64,000 bases of DNA from Phenylobacterium kunshanense (GTDB taxonomy: Bacteria; Pseudomonadota; Alphaproteobacteria; Caulobacterales; Caulobacteraceae). The notes below the pieces were generated by a model, which saw nothing but the letters and a program-made list of their open reading frames with translations, did no database searches and was not told where the DNA came from. Shown in pieces: positions 53,586 through 62,656 of the stretch (position 1 is the stretch's first letter; each line of letters starts with the position of its first letter). Position numbers and translations under genes: made by a program. The stretch lies in NCBI RefSeq assembly GCF_003254525.1, contig NZ_QFYS01000012.1, forward strand, positions 1 to 64,000. The letters run 5' to 3'.

Positions 53586-54341
53586 TCAGACGCCGCCAGC
53601 GCCGGGAGGCACACCGGCGGCAGGAGGAAAGGCGCCCATCACGATCCAGACCTGGTGCGCGAGGCCGGCCAGGCGGCCTTCGCCATCATAGAGCGCGACG
53701 CCGGCGACTTCCTTGCGCCCCTCCTTCGAGATCGGCCAGGCGACCACGACATACTCCTCGCCAGCCCGCACCGGCAGCAGCACCTCCGCGGTCATGGTTC
53801 CGAGCAGCGCGCCGTGACGCCCCTCCTTCTCGACCCAGGCGAAGTAGCCCGGGCAATCCAAGGCGGCCCACACGACCTCGGACGCGACGAGTCCGTCCTC
53901 GCCCGCGAAGTTGGCGTGCGGCGTCCAGGTGCAGGCGACGACGCCGAGATCGGCGCCCTCCAGCCGTCCGGGCAGCACGCGCAGGCCATCGCCCTCCTCG
54001 CGCGCCGTTCCGCAGGTGAAGCAGATCGGGTGGATGCGCTGGGTGAGCCCCACATGCCGGGCCGCGGCGGCGCGGGCCGCCTCGAGGCTCGGCGCCGGCG
54101 GGGGCGTGGGAAGGTCCTGGGTTGCGGGCCGCCCCTGGGCGATCAGCGCGCCCTCCCCGCCCAGCAAGGCCTGTCCGCCCTCGCGGGACTCCAGGTCGAG
54201 TTCGGCGTCCAAGGGGATCGGGGCCCGCAACACCGCGGTTGTGGGCCCTTCGTGTCCCCTGGCGAGGACGCCACAGACATACCCCCCGTTGCCGGAGTTC
54301 GGCGGGCCGCAGAATTGGCGGCCGATGACGATCTTGCTCAA
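53586..54341 (-). CDS. Hot-dog-fold thioesterase-like protein
   Basis: 251 residues from TTG. SKIVIGRQFCGPPNSGNGGYVCG resembles the hot-dog proteins that begin with a GPxxxxxGGY motif; the second half (TCGTAREEGDGLRVLPG, EVVWAALDCPGYFAW, VMGAF) fits a second hot-dog-like segment. Function likely acyl-CoA hydrolysis, not demonstrated. The open frame extends 159 bases further upstream, but without a ribosome site and into Arg-rich junk; TTG 54341 is the best start though its ribosome site is weak. Confidence 0.75.
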   Translation of the reverse strand: MSKIVIGRQFCGPPNSGNGGYVCGVLARGHEGPTTAVLRAPIPLDAELDLESREGGQALLGGEGALIAQGRPATQDLPTPPPAPSLEAARAAAARHVGLTQRIHPICFTCGTAREEGDGLRVLPGRLEGADLGVVACTWTPHANFAGEDGLVASEVVWAALDCPGYFAWVEKEGRHGALLGTMTAEVLLPVRAGEEYVVVAWPISKEGRKEVAGVALYDGEGRLAGLAHQVWIVMGAFPPAAGVPPGAGGV

Positions 54342-54523
54342 AATCGGAAACCCAAGCGAAGAATGAACCGGATGAATGGCGGCGGCTTTCTCACGCTTGC
54401 GTCGCGGAATGGAAGCCAAAACCGTGATCGCAGCGTTGGACGCGGCCACGCGCCGCGCTAAAGGCAAGCCATGCGCCGCGCTTCGCGGCCGGAACGACAA
54501 GACACCTTCGACGGAGACACCTG

Positions 54524-54856
54524 GTGAGCAACCGGATCGAACGCCCCTGGGCCCTGATGCGCCATCACGCGGGCTGGGCTGACGTCTTCCACATCGAGAG
54601 CGAGACGCCGGATTCGATCACGGGATTCTACCCGGATCGCGAGACCGTGGGCCCGCCGGTGAACTATTCCACCCGCGCCGTGCTCGCCCGCTACTCGACG
54701 CTGGAAGCCGCCCGCGCGGCGCGCGAGGAAGCCGTGGCCGAGTGGCGCAAACACGACGCCGCCGTGCGCGACGCCGAGACCAAGCTGCGGGAAGCCGAGA
54801 AGCTGCGGGAAGACGCCTGGCTGACCTGCCTGCGCGACGCCGCCGAGCGCAGCTAG
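54524..54856 (+). CDS. Hypothetical protein with C-terminal coiled coil
   Basis: 110 residues from GTG with GGAG upstream. The N-terminal half (WADVFHIESETPDSITGFYP) has no family I know; residues 65-105 form an Ala/Arg/Glu helix (AARAAREEAVAEWRKHDAAV) that should pair as a coiled coil. The stop TAG is interlocked with the cytochrome b561 stop in CTAG. Confidence 0.72.
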   Translation: MSNRIERPWALMRHHAGWADVFHIESETPDSITGFYPDRETVGPPVNYSTRAVLARYSTLEAARAAREEAVAEWRKHDAAVRDAETKLREAEKLREDAWLTCLRDAAERS

Positions 54857-55524
54857 AGCCTGAGCCCCTTCGACACGAACCAGGCTGCGGCGCCGGCCAG
54901 CACGGCGCCCAGCACCAGGCTCCACCAAGGAGCCTTCGACAGGCCCGGGTCCGACGGAAGCCAGCGGCGGCCGGTGATCATCGGCCGGACGAGGTTCGTC
55001 TTCTTCCAGACGAGGTAGTAGGCGATCGCCGCCAGATGCAGCGCCACCAGGGCCTGCAGGATGCGGAAGATCAGTTCGTGGATCTCCGCGATCGCCCTGC
55101 CCGTCTCGAAACTGACGCGATCCGACAGCGGCCCACCCTCGAAGGCGTCGATATCGACCGTGAACAGGCCGGTCGCGACCTGGGCGAACAGCACTGCAAG
55201 TATCGCTACAACGCTCAAGGCTCCGAGCGGATTGTGCCCCGGCGTCACGGACGCCTCCCGACGCCCGAGGGTCTTCAGGTAGGCCAGTGTGGCGCCCGGC
55301 CCCTTCACGAAGCTGGCGAACCGCGCCGCGCCGCCGCCGGCGAAGCCCCACCACAGGCGGAACAACAGCAGGCCGAGGATCGCGTAGCCGCTCCAGCGAT
55401 GCCAGTTCAGGTGATCTTCAGACGACCACCAGGAGAACAGGATCAGGGCGACGAGGGCCCAGTGGACCAGGCGAACCGGCGCGTCCCACAGCCTGACGCT
55501 TACGCCTGCCGACGGGCCGGGCAC
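54853..55524 (-). CDS. Cytochrome b561-type membrane cytochrome
   Basis: 223 residues with four main membrane helices. Haem-ligand histidines are candidates in RLVHWALVALILFSWWSSED, LNWHRWSGYAILG, PGHNPLGALSVVAIL and LVALHLAAIAYYLVWKK, in the pattern of soluble cytochrome-reducing b-type proteins. It probably passes electrons between quinol and the cytochrome c' encoded 2 bases upstream in the same operon. Stop shared with the coiled-coil gene. Confidence 0.9.
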   Translation of the reverse strand: MPGPSAGVSVRLWDAPVRLVHWALVALILFSWWSSEDHLNWHRWSGYAILGLLLFRLWWGFAGGGAARFASFVKGPGATLAYLKTLGRREASVTPGHNPLGALSVVAILAVLFAQVATGLFTVDIDAFEGGPLSDRVSFETGRAIAEIHELIFRILQALVALHLAAIAYYLVWKKTNLVRPMITGRRWLPSDPGLSKAPWWSLVLGAVLAGAAAWFVSKGLRL

Positions 55525-55526
55525 GA

Positions 55527-56024
55527 TCAGCCCTTCTTCTCTTGCCGGTATTTCTCGTGACAGCTCTTGCAGGCCATGAAGGTCTGTCGCGTCTGCGCCT
55601 TCACGGCGTCCACGTCACCAGCCGCCGCCAGTTGGCTGAGTTTCGCCGCCTGGGTCTGGAAGTTGGAGCTTGCGGCGGTGAAGCCCGCGGCGTCGGTCCA
55701 GATCTCGGCCTTCGCCTCGCTCATCGGGCGCGCCTGCACGCCGCTGCCCCGCGGAAACCAGGTGGGCAGTCCCTTGGCCAGGGTGGCGATGGTGTTGGCG
55801 TTGCTGGTGAGCACCGCCTTGGCCGGCTGCGGCTTGCGAAGCTCGTCGTTGATCGCCTTGAAGGCGCCGCCCAGCTTCTTGAAGTTCTCATGCCGGGCAT
55901 AGGCCGCCTTCGTCGCCGCGCTGGCGTTCGCCGGCATCACGTCGTCGTGAGCGATCGCCCCGCCGGCGGCCACGGCCGCGCCGATCCCCAGCGCAATCGC
56001 CAGCATCGCACCCTTGGTCATCAT
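55527..56024 (-). CDS. Cytochrome c' / c556-type periplasmic cytochrome
   Basis: 165 residues. Sec signal (GAMLAIALGIGAAVAAGGAIAHD), then a four-helix bundle ending in CKSCHEKYR: haem Cys152, Cys155 and His156 near the C-terminus, the class II cytochrome arrangement. Such proteins bind NO or shuttle electrons; a b561 partner directly downstream supports electron transfer. ATG 56024 is chosen (ATG ATG pair), with AAGGG about 12 bases upstream. An open 23-residue extension upstream has no support. Confidence 0.93.
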   Translation of the reverse strand: MMTKGAMLAIALGIGAAVAAGGAIAHDDVMPANASAATKAAYARHENFKKLGGAFKAINDELRKPQPAKAVLTSNANTIATLAKGLPTWFPRGSGVQARPMSEAKAEIWTDAAGFTAASSNFQTQAAKLSQLAAAGDVDAVKAQTRQTFMACKSCHEKYRQEKKG

Positions 56025-56089
56025 CGTCGCGTCACCCTTGCTGGACCCACCCTTGAGCTCCGGAGATTGACGGGCTGGTCGCCGTCCCG

Positions 56090-58198
56090 TCAACGGCCTG
56101 CGCCGCGGGTGTTCGCCTGCGCCCCAGCGGCGCCCGCCGCGCCCATCAATGCGGCGCAGTTGGCGTCCTTGGCCAGGCCAGGGTCGACGAACGGCAGGAT
56201 GGCGGCCAGCGGCGACAGCAGGGCGCCAAGCCCCGCCGCGACGCCGCCCTGCGCCACCACCGGCCCCGCCTCGACGCCCAGCCTCGGCGCCATCAGCGGC
56301 CCCTCGGCCTTCACGGGGACCAGGGCCCGCACCAGCCGGAACTTCTTGTTGTGCCCGCGCAGGCGCAGGTCGATCCGTTCGGACGCGAGGTTCACCACGC
56401 CTTCGCCCTTCACCAGGACAGGGCCGGTGTCAAAGACGATATTGTCGGCGCGCATAACGCCATCGCGGGTCCGGAAACTGGCGACGGCGCAGCGGATGGG
56501 CGTCGTGGAGGTGTCCTTCTCCAGCAACAGACCCAGCCCCTTCACCACATTCACGCCCATCAGCTCGGCGAACGCCTTCCTGATCTCGCCATCGGCGGAC
56601 GCGACGACGACCTGGCCCTCTGCGCTGGCGAAGGTCTTGTGGACGCTATCGCCCCGGCCCGACAGCTTGGCTCGCCCCACCAGCGGACCACGCACTGCGG
56701 AACCGCCGTCGTAGCTCACAGGGATCAGTGTCTCGATGCGGCTATTGAGGAGCCGAAGGTCAAGATCGGTGGCAGGCGTCGGACCACGGGCGTTCAGCAC
56801 GACCTGGCCCTCCACGCGGCCCTGGGGCAGATCGAGCCGCACGGGATCTGCCCGCATCAGCCCGTCGGTGAGCCTCACCCGCACCTGCCCCGCGGTCAGT
56901 TTGACCGGCGTGTCGCGTATCGACAGCGCCCGATAGCTCACATCGGCGTCCATCGCGCGAATGCGGGACACGTCGAGCGGCGCATCGGGGAAAAGCCGCC
57001 GCTGCGCCACCATCCTCCGTGCGATGACGGCCTGTTCGGGTGATACGGTCTCACCTGGACCTGTCTTGGGAGCGGCGCCGAACAATGGACCGAGGTCGTC
57101 GAAATCCAGGCTGGTCGAGCGGAGCTCGGCCTTGAGGAAGGGGCGCTCCGCACCCGTATCCACCGAGACATCGCCGGCGAGATCGCTGTCCCCGACCCGG
57201 CCGGCGAGGTTCTCGATGCGCCAGACCAGCTGGTCACGCACGATCCTGCCTCGCAGGCTGTAGGGCGGCGTATTCGGCAGGGCCACGCCCGTCAGTGGGA
57301 ACAGGTCGGCCAGATCCGGCCCGCGCGCCGTCGCGACCATCTGGAACCGGGCGAGATCGAACGGACGCGGCACGTCGCCTCTGGCGGTGATGAACGTCCG
57401 CCCCGCGCGGATCTCGGCGTCGAAGGGATACGGCCGGCTCCGCTCGATGTTCAGCAGGGGGCCGCCCGTCACTTCCGCGCGGAAGGGCGCCCGGTTGATC
57501 GTCCCCTGCCCCACGAGCTCGAAGCCGCGATTGCCGCCTCCAAGCTGCTCGCGCGCACTGATGGCGCCCTGGAAGCGGACGTCGCGGCGGGCGTCGAGAT
57601 AACTGAGCCGCCCGTCCTTGATGAGGAAGCTATGGACCGGCGGCAACCGCGCAGGCTCACGGACGCGCCCGTCCGAGAAGTCCCAGTTCCGTCGGCCGGT
57701 CTTGTCCGCGATCAGCGCGAAGGAGGGGCGATCGATGCTGAGCACGCGCATATCCACGTCCCCCCATAGCAAGGGGATCATCCGGACCTTCACCGCCAGG
57801 CGCTCGATCGAGCCGAGCTTCGCCGGGCCGGCCCACGACGGGTTCGCGATGCTGATGCGTTCGATCGTCATGCCTGGCTGCCATGACCACAGGCTGACGT
57901 TCAGATCGCCGGCGATCTCCACCTGCCGGTTGAGGCGCGCCGACGCGAGCCGCTCCAGGGGCCCGCGGAACCAGTTCCAGTCCCAGATGGCCACGAGGAT
58001 CGCCGCGGCGACGGCCAGCAGCGCGACGACGGAGCCCGCGACCGTCAACGCCTTGCGGCCTGGCCGGGGGATCGACGGGCCCCGCTGGCGCAGCGGCGTC
58101 CAGACACGCGCCCTCAACGAGCGCCGCTCCGTCTGCTGGAGCCTGTTGCGGGCCGCTGGCCGGCGGGCCTGGGGAGGTTGAAGCGGATTCTGGCTCAC
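56090..58198 (-). CDS. AsmA-family protein
   Basis: 702 residues. One membrane helix near residues 48-70 (ALTVAGSVVALLAVAAAILV) preceded by a basic, Pro-rich cytoplasmic tail; then the long beta-strand-rich periplasmic AsmA domain (LNRQVEIAGDLNVSLWSWQPG, WDFSDGRVREPARLPPVH, GVVNLASERIDLRLRGHN). AsmA/TamB-like proteins are implicated in lipid transport to the outer membrane. The C-terminus is Ala-rich and ends in two cysteines' worth of divergence from the family. It precedes the cytochrome operon; functional link unknown. Confidence 0.9.
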   Translation of the reverse strand: MSQNPLQPPQARRPAARNRLQQTERRSLRARVWTPLRQRGPSIPRPGRKALTVAGSVVALLAVAAAILVAIWDWNWFRGPLERLASARLNRQVEIAGDLNVSLWSWQPGMTIERISIANPSWAGPAKLGSIERLAVKVRMIPLLWGDVDMRVLSIDRPSFALIADKTGRRNWDFSDGRVREPARLPPVHSFLIKDGRLSYLDARRDVRFQGAISAREQLGGGNRGFELVGQGTINRAPFRAEVTGGPLLNIERSRPYPFDAEIRAGRTFITARGDVPRPFDLARFQMVATARGPDLADLFPLTGVALPNTPPYSLRGRIVRDQLVWRIENLAGRVGDSDLAGDVSVDTGAERPFLKAELRSTSLDFDDLGPLFGAAPKTGPGETVSPEQAVIARRMVAQRRLFPDAPLDVSRIRAMDADVSYRALSIRDTPVKLTAGQVRVRLTDGLMRADPVRLDLPQGRVEGQVVLNARGPTPATDLDLRLLNSRIETLIPVSYDGGSAVRGPLVGRAKLSGRGDSVHKTFASAEGQVVVASADGEIRKAFAELMGVNVVKGLGLLLEKDTSTTPIRCAVASFRTRDGVMRADNIVFDTGPVLVKGEGVVNLASERIDLRLRGHNKKFRLVRALVPVKAEGPLMAPRLGVEAGPVVAQGGVAAGLGALLSPLAAILPFVDPGLAKDANCAALMGAAGAAGAQANTRGAGR

Positions 58199-58255
58199 GG
58201 GCGGGATCTCCGGGAGCCGTCAGAACGCCTCGGCCGGGCCTCCGTTGCCGTTCTT

Positions 58256-58819
58256 TCAGTGACTTACGCCACGACCCGTCAGCGCCACCCGCGCAGTGGC
58301 CAGCAGGATCGCGAGGTCGAATCCGAACGACATCCGGTCGAGATACTCCCGGTCCAGCCTCACCTTCTCGGCGATCGGGAGTTCGTCACGGCCGTTCACC
58401 TGGGCCCATCCGGTCACGCCTGGACGCAAGTCGTCGACGCCCGCGGCCGTACGAAGCGCCACGAGATCATCCTGGTTGAACAGCGCCGGACGCGGCCCCA
58501 CGAGGCTCATGTCGCCGGTGAGGACACTCCAGAGCTGCGGCAGTTCGTCGAGGCTGGAGCGTCGCAGGAACCGGCCAAGCGGCGTGACCCATCGCGCCGG
58601 GTCCTCCAGCAGGTGGGTCGCCACGTCCGGCGTATCGGTACGCATGGTCCGAAACTTCGGCATGGCGAAGATGCGGTTGGCCCGACCGACCCGCCGGGAC
58701 CAGTGGATCGCTGGGCCGGAGCTGTCCAGGCGCACCGCCAGTGCGAGCGCCAGCAGCAGCGGCCAGGCCAGCGCGAGGCCGGTGGTCGCGATGACGATAT
58801 CGAAGGCCCGCTTCAGCAC
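58256..58819 (-). CDS. Bacterial sugar transferase, minimal soluble catalytic form
   Basis: 187 residues from GTG. The bacterial sugar-transferase domain (WbaP/PglC type) adds the first phospho-sugar to undecaprenyl phosphate. KRAFDIVIATTGLALAWPLL is the re-entrant membrane helix, and FAMPKFRTMRTD, RRSSLDELPQLWSVLTGDMS and LVGPRPAL are the catalytic motifs. It lacks the extra membrane domain of WbaP, so it is the small PglC-like type. There are no glycosyltransferase neighbours, so the glycan is unknown. Confidence 0.93.
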   Translation of the reverse strand: MLKRAFDIVIATTGLALAWPLLLALALAVRLDSSGPAIHWSRRVGRANRIFAMPKFRTMRTDTPDVATHLLEDPARWVTPLGRFLRRSSLDELPQLWSVLTGDMSLVGPRPALFNQDDLVALRTAAGVDDLRPGVTGWAQVNGRDELPIAEKVRLDREYLDRMSFGFDLAILLATARVALTGRGVSH

Positions 58820-58856
58820 CCGGTCTTGTTAGCCCTGCCCGGCGCCTCGCGCCAAG

Positions 58857-59321
58857 TCAGGCGTCGGCGTCGCCCGACGGGATCGACTTCCGCGGCTTGA
58901 TCTTCGCCTCGGTCGGCGCTGGAGCCTCGACCGCGTCCAGGAGCGGGACGGCTGGAATCGCCGCTTCGGCGTTCGCGACCTCGGCCGGCGGTTCCTCGGG
59001 CAGGACCTCGGCGACGGGCGCAGGCGGGGGTTCAACGACGTCATCCGCCAGAGCCTCCAGAACCGGACTGATCGGAGCGGACTCGCCACCGACGGGTTCG
59101 AGCTCCGCCGCCACGGTGTCGATCACCATGTCAGGCGCCAGGGCGCGTCCGCCGAACAGCGCTTCCAGGTTCGCAGGGCGCGCCCAGCGGGTCATCCACC
59201 AGTAGGCGACGCCGGCCGAGGCGGCCGCGCCGAAGTAGCTCCACAGCGGCGAGGCGACGCCGACCAGGAGCTGTGGGCTCATGCGAGTTTCAGATGTGGG
59301 GGGAAAGTCGAACATCGCCAT
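58857..59321 (-). CDS. Hypothetical membrane-anchored acidic protein
   Basis: 154 residues. One membrane segment near residues 18-42 (LLVGVASPLWSYFGAAASAG), then a long acidic, Pro/Ala-rich tail (VVEPPPAPVAEVLPEEPPAE) and a basic end (KIKPRKS). No family known; low complexity makes homology weak. ATG 59321 has GGGAG upstream. Between the sugar transferase and rlmJ on the same strand. Confidence 0.7.
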   Translation of the reverse strand: MAMFDFPPTSETRMSPQLLVGVASPLWSYFGAAASAGVAYWWMTRWARPANLEALFGGRALAPDMVIDTVAAELEPVGGESAPISPVLEALADDVVEPPPAPVAEVLPEEPPAEVANAEAAIPAVPLLDAVEAPAPTEAKIKPRKSIPSGDADA

Positions 59322-59386
59322 GGGGGTCTCCCTGTGCGGATTGTGCACCGCAACATAACACGCCCCGACCGTCGTGAGTTGCGAAC

Positions 59387-60214
59387 TTATTGTGGCGTGA
59401 GCGGATAGACCCGTGCGCCCCCACCGGCGCCCAAAGCTTGCGCGACCCAGCCGCAGATCTCGGCAAGCGGGCCGGACAGATCGGGCCCGCCCACGAGAAC
59501 GAGGGCGCAGCCGTTCATCTTCATGGGATCGCTCAAGGGCTTCACCCGCGTCTCGGCGACGAGCATCGGCGCGTCCACCTCGTCCTCCAGGTCCCGCAGG
59601 AAGGCGTCGAGCGTCTCCAGATCCTTGATCGGCAGCCAGACCAGCGCCTGGGCCGCGGGATTCCGCCGCCGCACCGCCACCAGGGCGTCGACGATGCGCT
59701 CGTAATCGTCCGGTTTCTCGAACGGCGGATCGATGAGGACCAGCACGCGGCCGTTGGGCGGCGCCTCGGCCGGGGCGGCCGCATAGCCGTCGGCGTTCAG
59801 CGTCCGCGCCTGCGGTCGCTCCTTGAGCGTCGCGCGCAGCGCATCGTGCTCTTCCTTCCGCAGTTCGCAGGCCAGATACCGATCGCCAGGGCGCAGGGCC
59901 TCGGCGATCAGCCACGGCGAGCCGGGGTAGCGCCTGACCTCGCCGCCCCGGTTCAGCGCCAAAACGGAGCGTTTGAGGGACGCGAACTCCGCTGGCGCGT
60001 CCCCGGCCCGCATGAGCCGCACGATCCCCGCCTCGGCCTCGCCCGACTTCCGCGCCTCCGGACCCGCCAGGTCGTAGAGGCCCCGACCCGCATGAGTGTC
60101 GATCACAGTGAGCGGGCCGCCCTCGGCGGTCAGCTCGGACAGCAGGCGAAGCAGCGCCGCATGCTTCACGAGATCGGCGAAGTTCCCGGCATGGAAAGCG
60201 TGGCGGTAGTTCAA
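59387..60214 (-). CDS. rlmJ: 23S rRNA (adenine-2030 N6)-methyltransferase RlmJ
   Basis: 275 residues from TTG, since the family starts MNYRHAFHAGNFADVxKH and this reads LNYRHAFHAGNFADLVKHAA. SAM-binding VIDTHAGRGLYDL and catalytic LIDPPFEKPDDY (NPPY-type) are intact. RlmJ modifies A2030 of E. coli 23S rRNA. Divergent from the topoisomerase IB gene, 73 bases between starts. No standard ATG lies upstream. Confidence 0.94.
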   Translation of the reverse strand: MNYRHAFHAGNFADLVKHAALLRLLSELTAEGGPLTVIDTHAGRGLYDLAGPEARKSGEAEAGIVRLMRAGDAPAEFASLKRSVLALNRGGEVRRYPGSPWLIAEALRPGDRYLACELRKEEHDALRATLKERPQARTLNADGYAAAPAEAPPNGRVLVLIDPPFEKPDDYERIVDALVAVRRRNPAAQALVWLPIKDLETLDAFLRDLEDEVDAPMLVAETRVKPLSDPMKMNGCALVLVGGPDLSGPLAEICGWVAQALGAGGGARVYPLTPQ

Positions 60215-60287
60215 TCTGATCCTGCGACGACTGAGAGGAACTCGGGCCCCGCATACCACGTTGCCGAGCCGCCACGAGAGGCCCGGG

Positions 60288-61355
60288 ATGCCGAACAATA
60301 CTAGCGCCGATCCGCTGCCCAGGGGCCTGACCTATGTCACGGCCGACGACCCCGGCATACGCCGCAAGCCCGCCCGAGGTCATGGCTTCAACTACGCCGA
60401 CGCCGAGGGTCGGCCCGTCCGCGATGAGGCGACTCTGGAGCGGATCCGCGCGCTCGCGATCCCGCCCGCCTGGACCGATGTCTGGATCTGCCCGGACGCA
60501 AGCGGCCATATCCAGGCCGTCGGTCGCGACATCAGGGGCCGCAGGCAGTACCGCTACCACGCGCGCTGGCGACAGGCGCGCGACGGCGACAAGTTTGACC
60601 GCCTGATCGCTTTCGGACGGGCCCTCCCCAAGCTGCGGCGCCGCGTGGAGTCCGACCTTTCGCGGCGTGGCCTGCCTCGAGACAAGGTGCTCGCGGCTGT
60701 GGTCCGGGTGATGGAAACCACGCTGATCCGCGTGGGAAATCGGGAGTACGCCCGGCAGAACAACAGCTTCGGCCTGACGACTCTGCGCAACCGGCATGTG
60801 AAGATCGGCGCGGCTCGCGCGGTCTTCGAGTTTCGCGGCAAGAGCGGCAAGGTCCACCGGACCGGCTTCAATGATCGGCGACTGGCGCGCATCCTCAGGG
60901 CCTGCCAGGACCTGCCCGGCCAGCGCCTGTTCCAATATCTCGACGACGAGGGCGAGCGACGCGCCATCGAGAGCGCTGATGTCAACGCCTACATCCGGGA
61001 GGCGATCGGCGAGGAGTTCTCGGCCAAGGACTTCCGCACCTGGGCTGGCACCGTCGCGGCGGCGCAGGCCCTCATGCTCAGCGAGCCGTGCGCGTCGGCG
61101 GCCGAGGCGAAGCGGACCATCAATACCTGCGTCAAGGCTGTCGCAGGCCTGTTGGGCAATACGGCGGCGGTGGCGCGGAGCGCGTACATCCATCCCGCGG
61201 TGATCAGCGCCTATGAGCAGGGTCGGCTCGAGTTGGGCGGCGGCGCGGGAGACCGGGCGTTCGAACTGGCGGTCCTGCGCTTCCTCGAGGCCATGCGCGA
61301 CGGCGACGCCCCTACCGCCGCCCGCGCGACACGCCGCATGGCGAAGGCCGCCTGA
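60288..61355 (+). CDS. DNA topoisomerase IB (poxvirus-like)
   Basis: 355 residues. Eukaryotic/poxviral type IB fold, which relaxes supercoils by a 3'-phosphotyrosine. YVTADDPGIRRKPARGHGFNY is the N-terminal signature, with the catalytic Arg/Lys region RVGNREYARQNNSFGLTTLRNRHVK and catalytic Tyr300 in RSAYIHPAV. ATG 60288; an in-frame ATG 27 bases upstream is unlikely. Bacterial IB enzymes are scattered and often dispensable; this one could have moved horizontally, but its base composition is like its neighbours. Confidence 0.93.
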   Translation: MPNNTSADPLPRGLTYVTADDPGIRRKPARGHGFNYADAEGRPVRDEATLERIRALAIPPAWTDVWICPDASGHIQAVGRDIRGRRQYRYHARWRQARDGDKFDRLIAFGRALPKLRRRVESDLSRRGLPRDKVLAAVVRVMETTLIRVGNREYARQNNSFGLTTLRNRHVKIGAARAVFEFRGKSGKVHRTGFNDRRLARILRACQDLPGQRLFQYLDDEGERRAIESADVNAYIREAIGEEFSAKDFRTWAGTVAAAQALMLSEPCASAAEAKRTINTCVKAVAGLLGNTAAVARSAYIHPAVISAYEQGRLELGGGAGDRAFELAVLRFLEAMRDGDAPTAARATRRMAKAA

Positions 61356-61441
61356 CGCTGCGACAGCCTCGCGAGACGCGGGAACCGTCGCTATCCTCCA
61401 GCCGACAGCCCGCGGACGAACCGCGGCTCCGGAGGATCCTC

Positions 61442-62656
61442 ATGTTCGGCCCGCGCCTGCGCTTCGGCGCCTTCATCGCCCCCTTTCATCCCGTCGACGA
61501 GAACCCGACGCTCGCCCTCCAGCGCGACCTGGAGCTGGTCGAGCACATGGATCGGCTGGGCTTCGAGGAGGCCTGGATCGGCGAGCACCATTCGGCGGGC
61601 TACGAGCTGATCGCCAGCCCCGAGCTGTTCATCGCCGCCGCCGCCGAGCGCACGAAGCACATCCGCCTGGGCACCGGAGTCTCGTCCCTGCCCTACCACC
61701 ATCCGCTGATGCTGGCCGACCGCATCAACCAGCTCGACCACATGACCCGGGGCCGGGTGATGTTCGGCGTCGGACCGGGCGCGCTGATCTCGGATGCGCG
61801 GATGATGGGCATCCCGCCGGAGAAGCAGCGCGACCGCATGGACGAGGCCCTGGACGTCCTGGTCCGCCTGCTTCGCGGCGAGGAGGTCACGCACAAGTCC
61901 GACTGGTTCGAGCTCTGGCAGGCCCGCCTGCAGATGACGCCCTACTCTCGCCCGTCGGTGGAAATCGCGGTGGCGAGCCAGGTGTCGCCGACCGGCGCGC
62001 GCGCCGCCGGCCGCCACGGCCTGGGCCTCCTGTCGCTGGGCGCGACGGGCACGGCCGGGTTCAGCGCCCTGGCCTCCAACTGGAACATCGCCACCGACCT
62101 GGCGGCCGACCACGGAAAGACCATGGACCGCCAGGCCTGGCGGCTCGTGGGACCTATGCACATTGCGCCCACCCGCGAGCAGGCCATGGAAGACATCCGC
62201 TTCGGCCTGGAGAAGTGGATCTACTATTTCCGGGAGATCGCGAACCTGCCCGTCGTGCCCGAGGGCCCCGACCCGGTGAAGGCGCTGATCGAAAGCGGCA
62301 CCGCCGTGATCGGCACGCCCGAGGACGCCGCGAACAGGATCCAGCAGCTCGTGGACGAGAGCGGCGGCTTCGGCGCCTTCCTGCTCATGGACCACAACTG
62401 GGCCCCGTGGGAACAGAAGAAGCTGAGCTACGAGCTCATCGCCCGCTACGTCGCCCCAAAGTTCCAGCAGCTCAACGAGAACCGGGAGGCATCGATCGCC
62501 TGGGTGGGCGGTAAGAAGGCCGAGTTCTCCGGCCAGACCATGGCCGCCATGGGGGCCCGCATCGCTCAGCACATCGCCGAAAAGGGCTCCAAGGACATCC
62601 GCCCGGAGTTCGCGGCGATGCTGGGCGGTGCGGCCGCCCCCCCGAAAGCCGAGTGA
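61442..62656 (+). CDS. LLM-class flavin-dependent monooxygenase
   Basis: 404 residues. Luciferase-like TIM barrel: LRFGAFIAPFHPVDENP, GFEEAWIGEHHSAGYELIAS, LGTGVSSLPYHHPLMLADRI and QLDHMTRGRVMFGVGPGAL are the limonene/alkanal monooxygenase-type signature. It uses FMNH2 supplied by a reductase and O2. The substrate is unresolved. Stop TGA abuts the stop of the convergent TonB-dependent receptor within TGATCA. Confidence 0.92.
   Translation: MFGPRLRFGAFIAPFHPVDENPTLALQRDLELVEHMDRLGFEEAWIGEHHSAGYELIASPELFIAAAAERTKHIRLGTGVSSLPYHHPLMLADRINQLDHMTRGRVMFGVGPGALISDARMMGIPPEKQRDRMDEALDVLVRLLRGEEVTHKSDWFELWQARLQMTPYSRPSVEIAVASQVSPTGARAAGRHGLGLLSLGATGTAGFSALASNWNIATDLAADHGKTMDRQAWRLVGPMHIAPTREQAMEDIRFGLEKWIYYFREIANLPVVPEGPDPVKALIESGTAVIGTPEDAANRIQQLVDESGGFGAFLLMDHNWAPWEQKKLSYELIARYVAPKFQQLNENREASIAWVGGKKAEFSGQTMAAMGARIAQHIAEKGSKDIRPEFAAMLGGAAAPPKAE

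Noticed and set aside
54376..54582. A short plus-strand frame starting with MAAAFSRLRRGME
   Set aside because: No ribosome site, overlaps the supported GTG-start gene at 54524, and composition is unlike a protein.
58857..61193. A 778-residue minus-strand frame spanning rlmJ and part of the topoisomerase gene
   Set aside because: It is antisense to topoisomerase IB and out of frame with RlmJ; only the last 154 residues look like a real protein.
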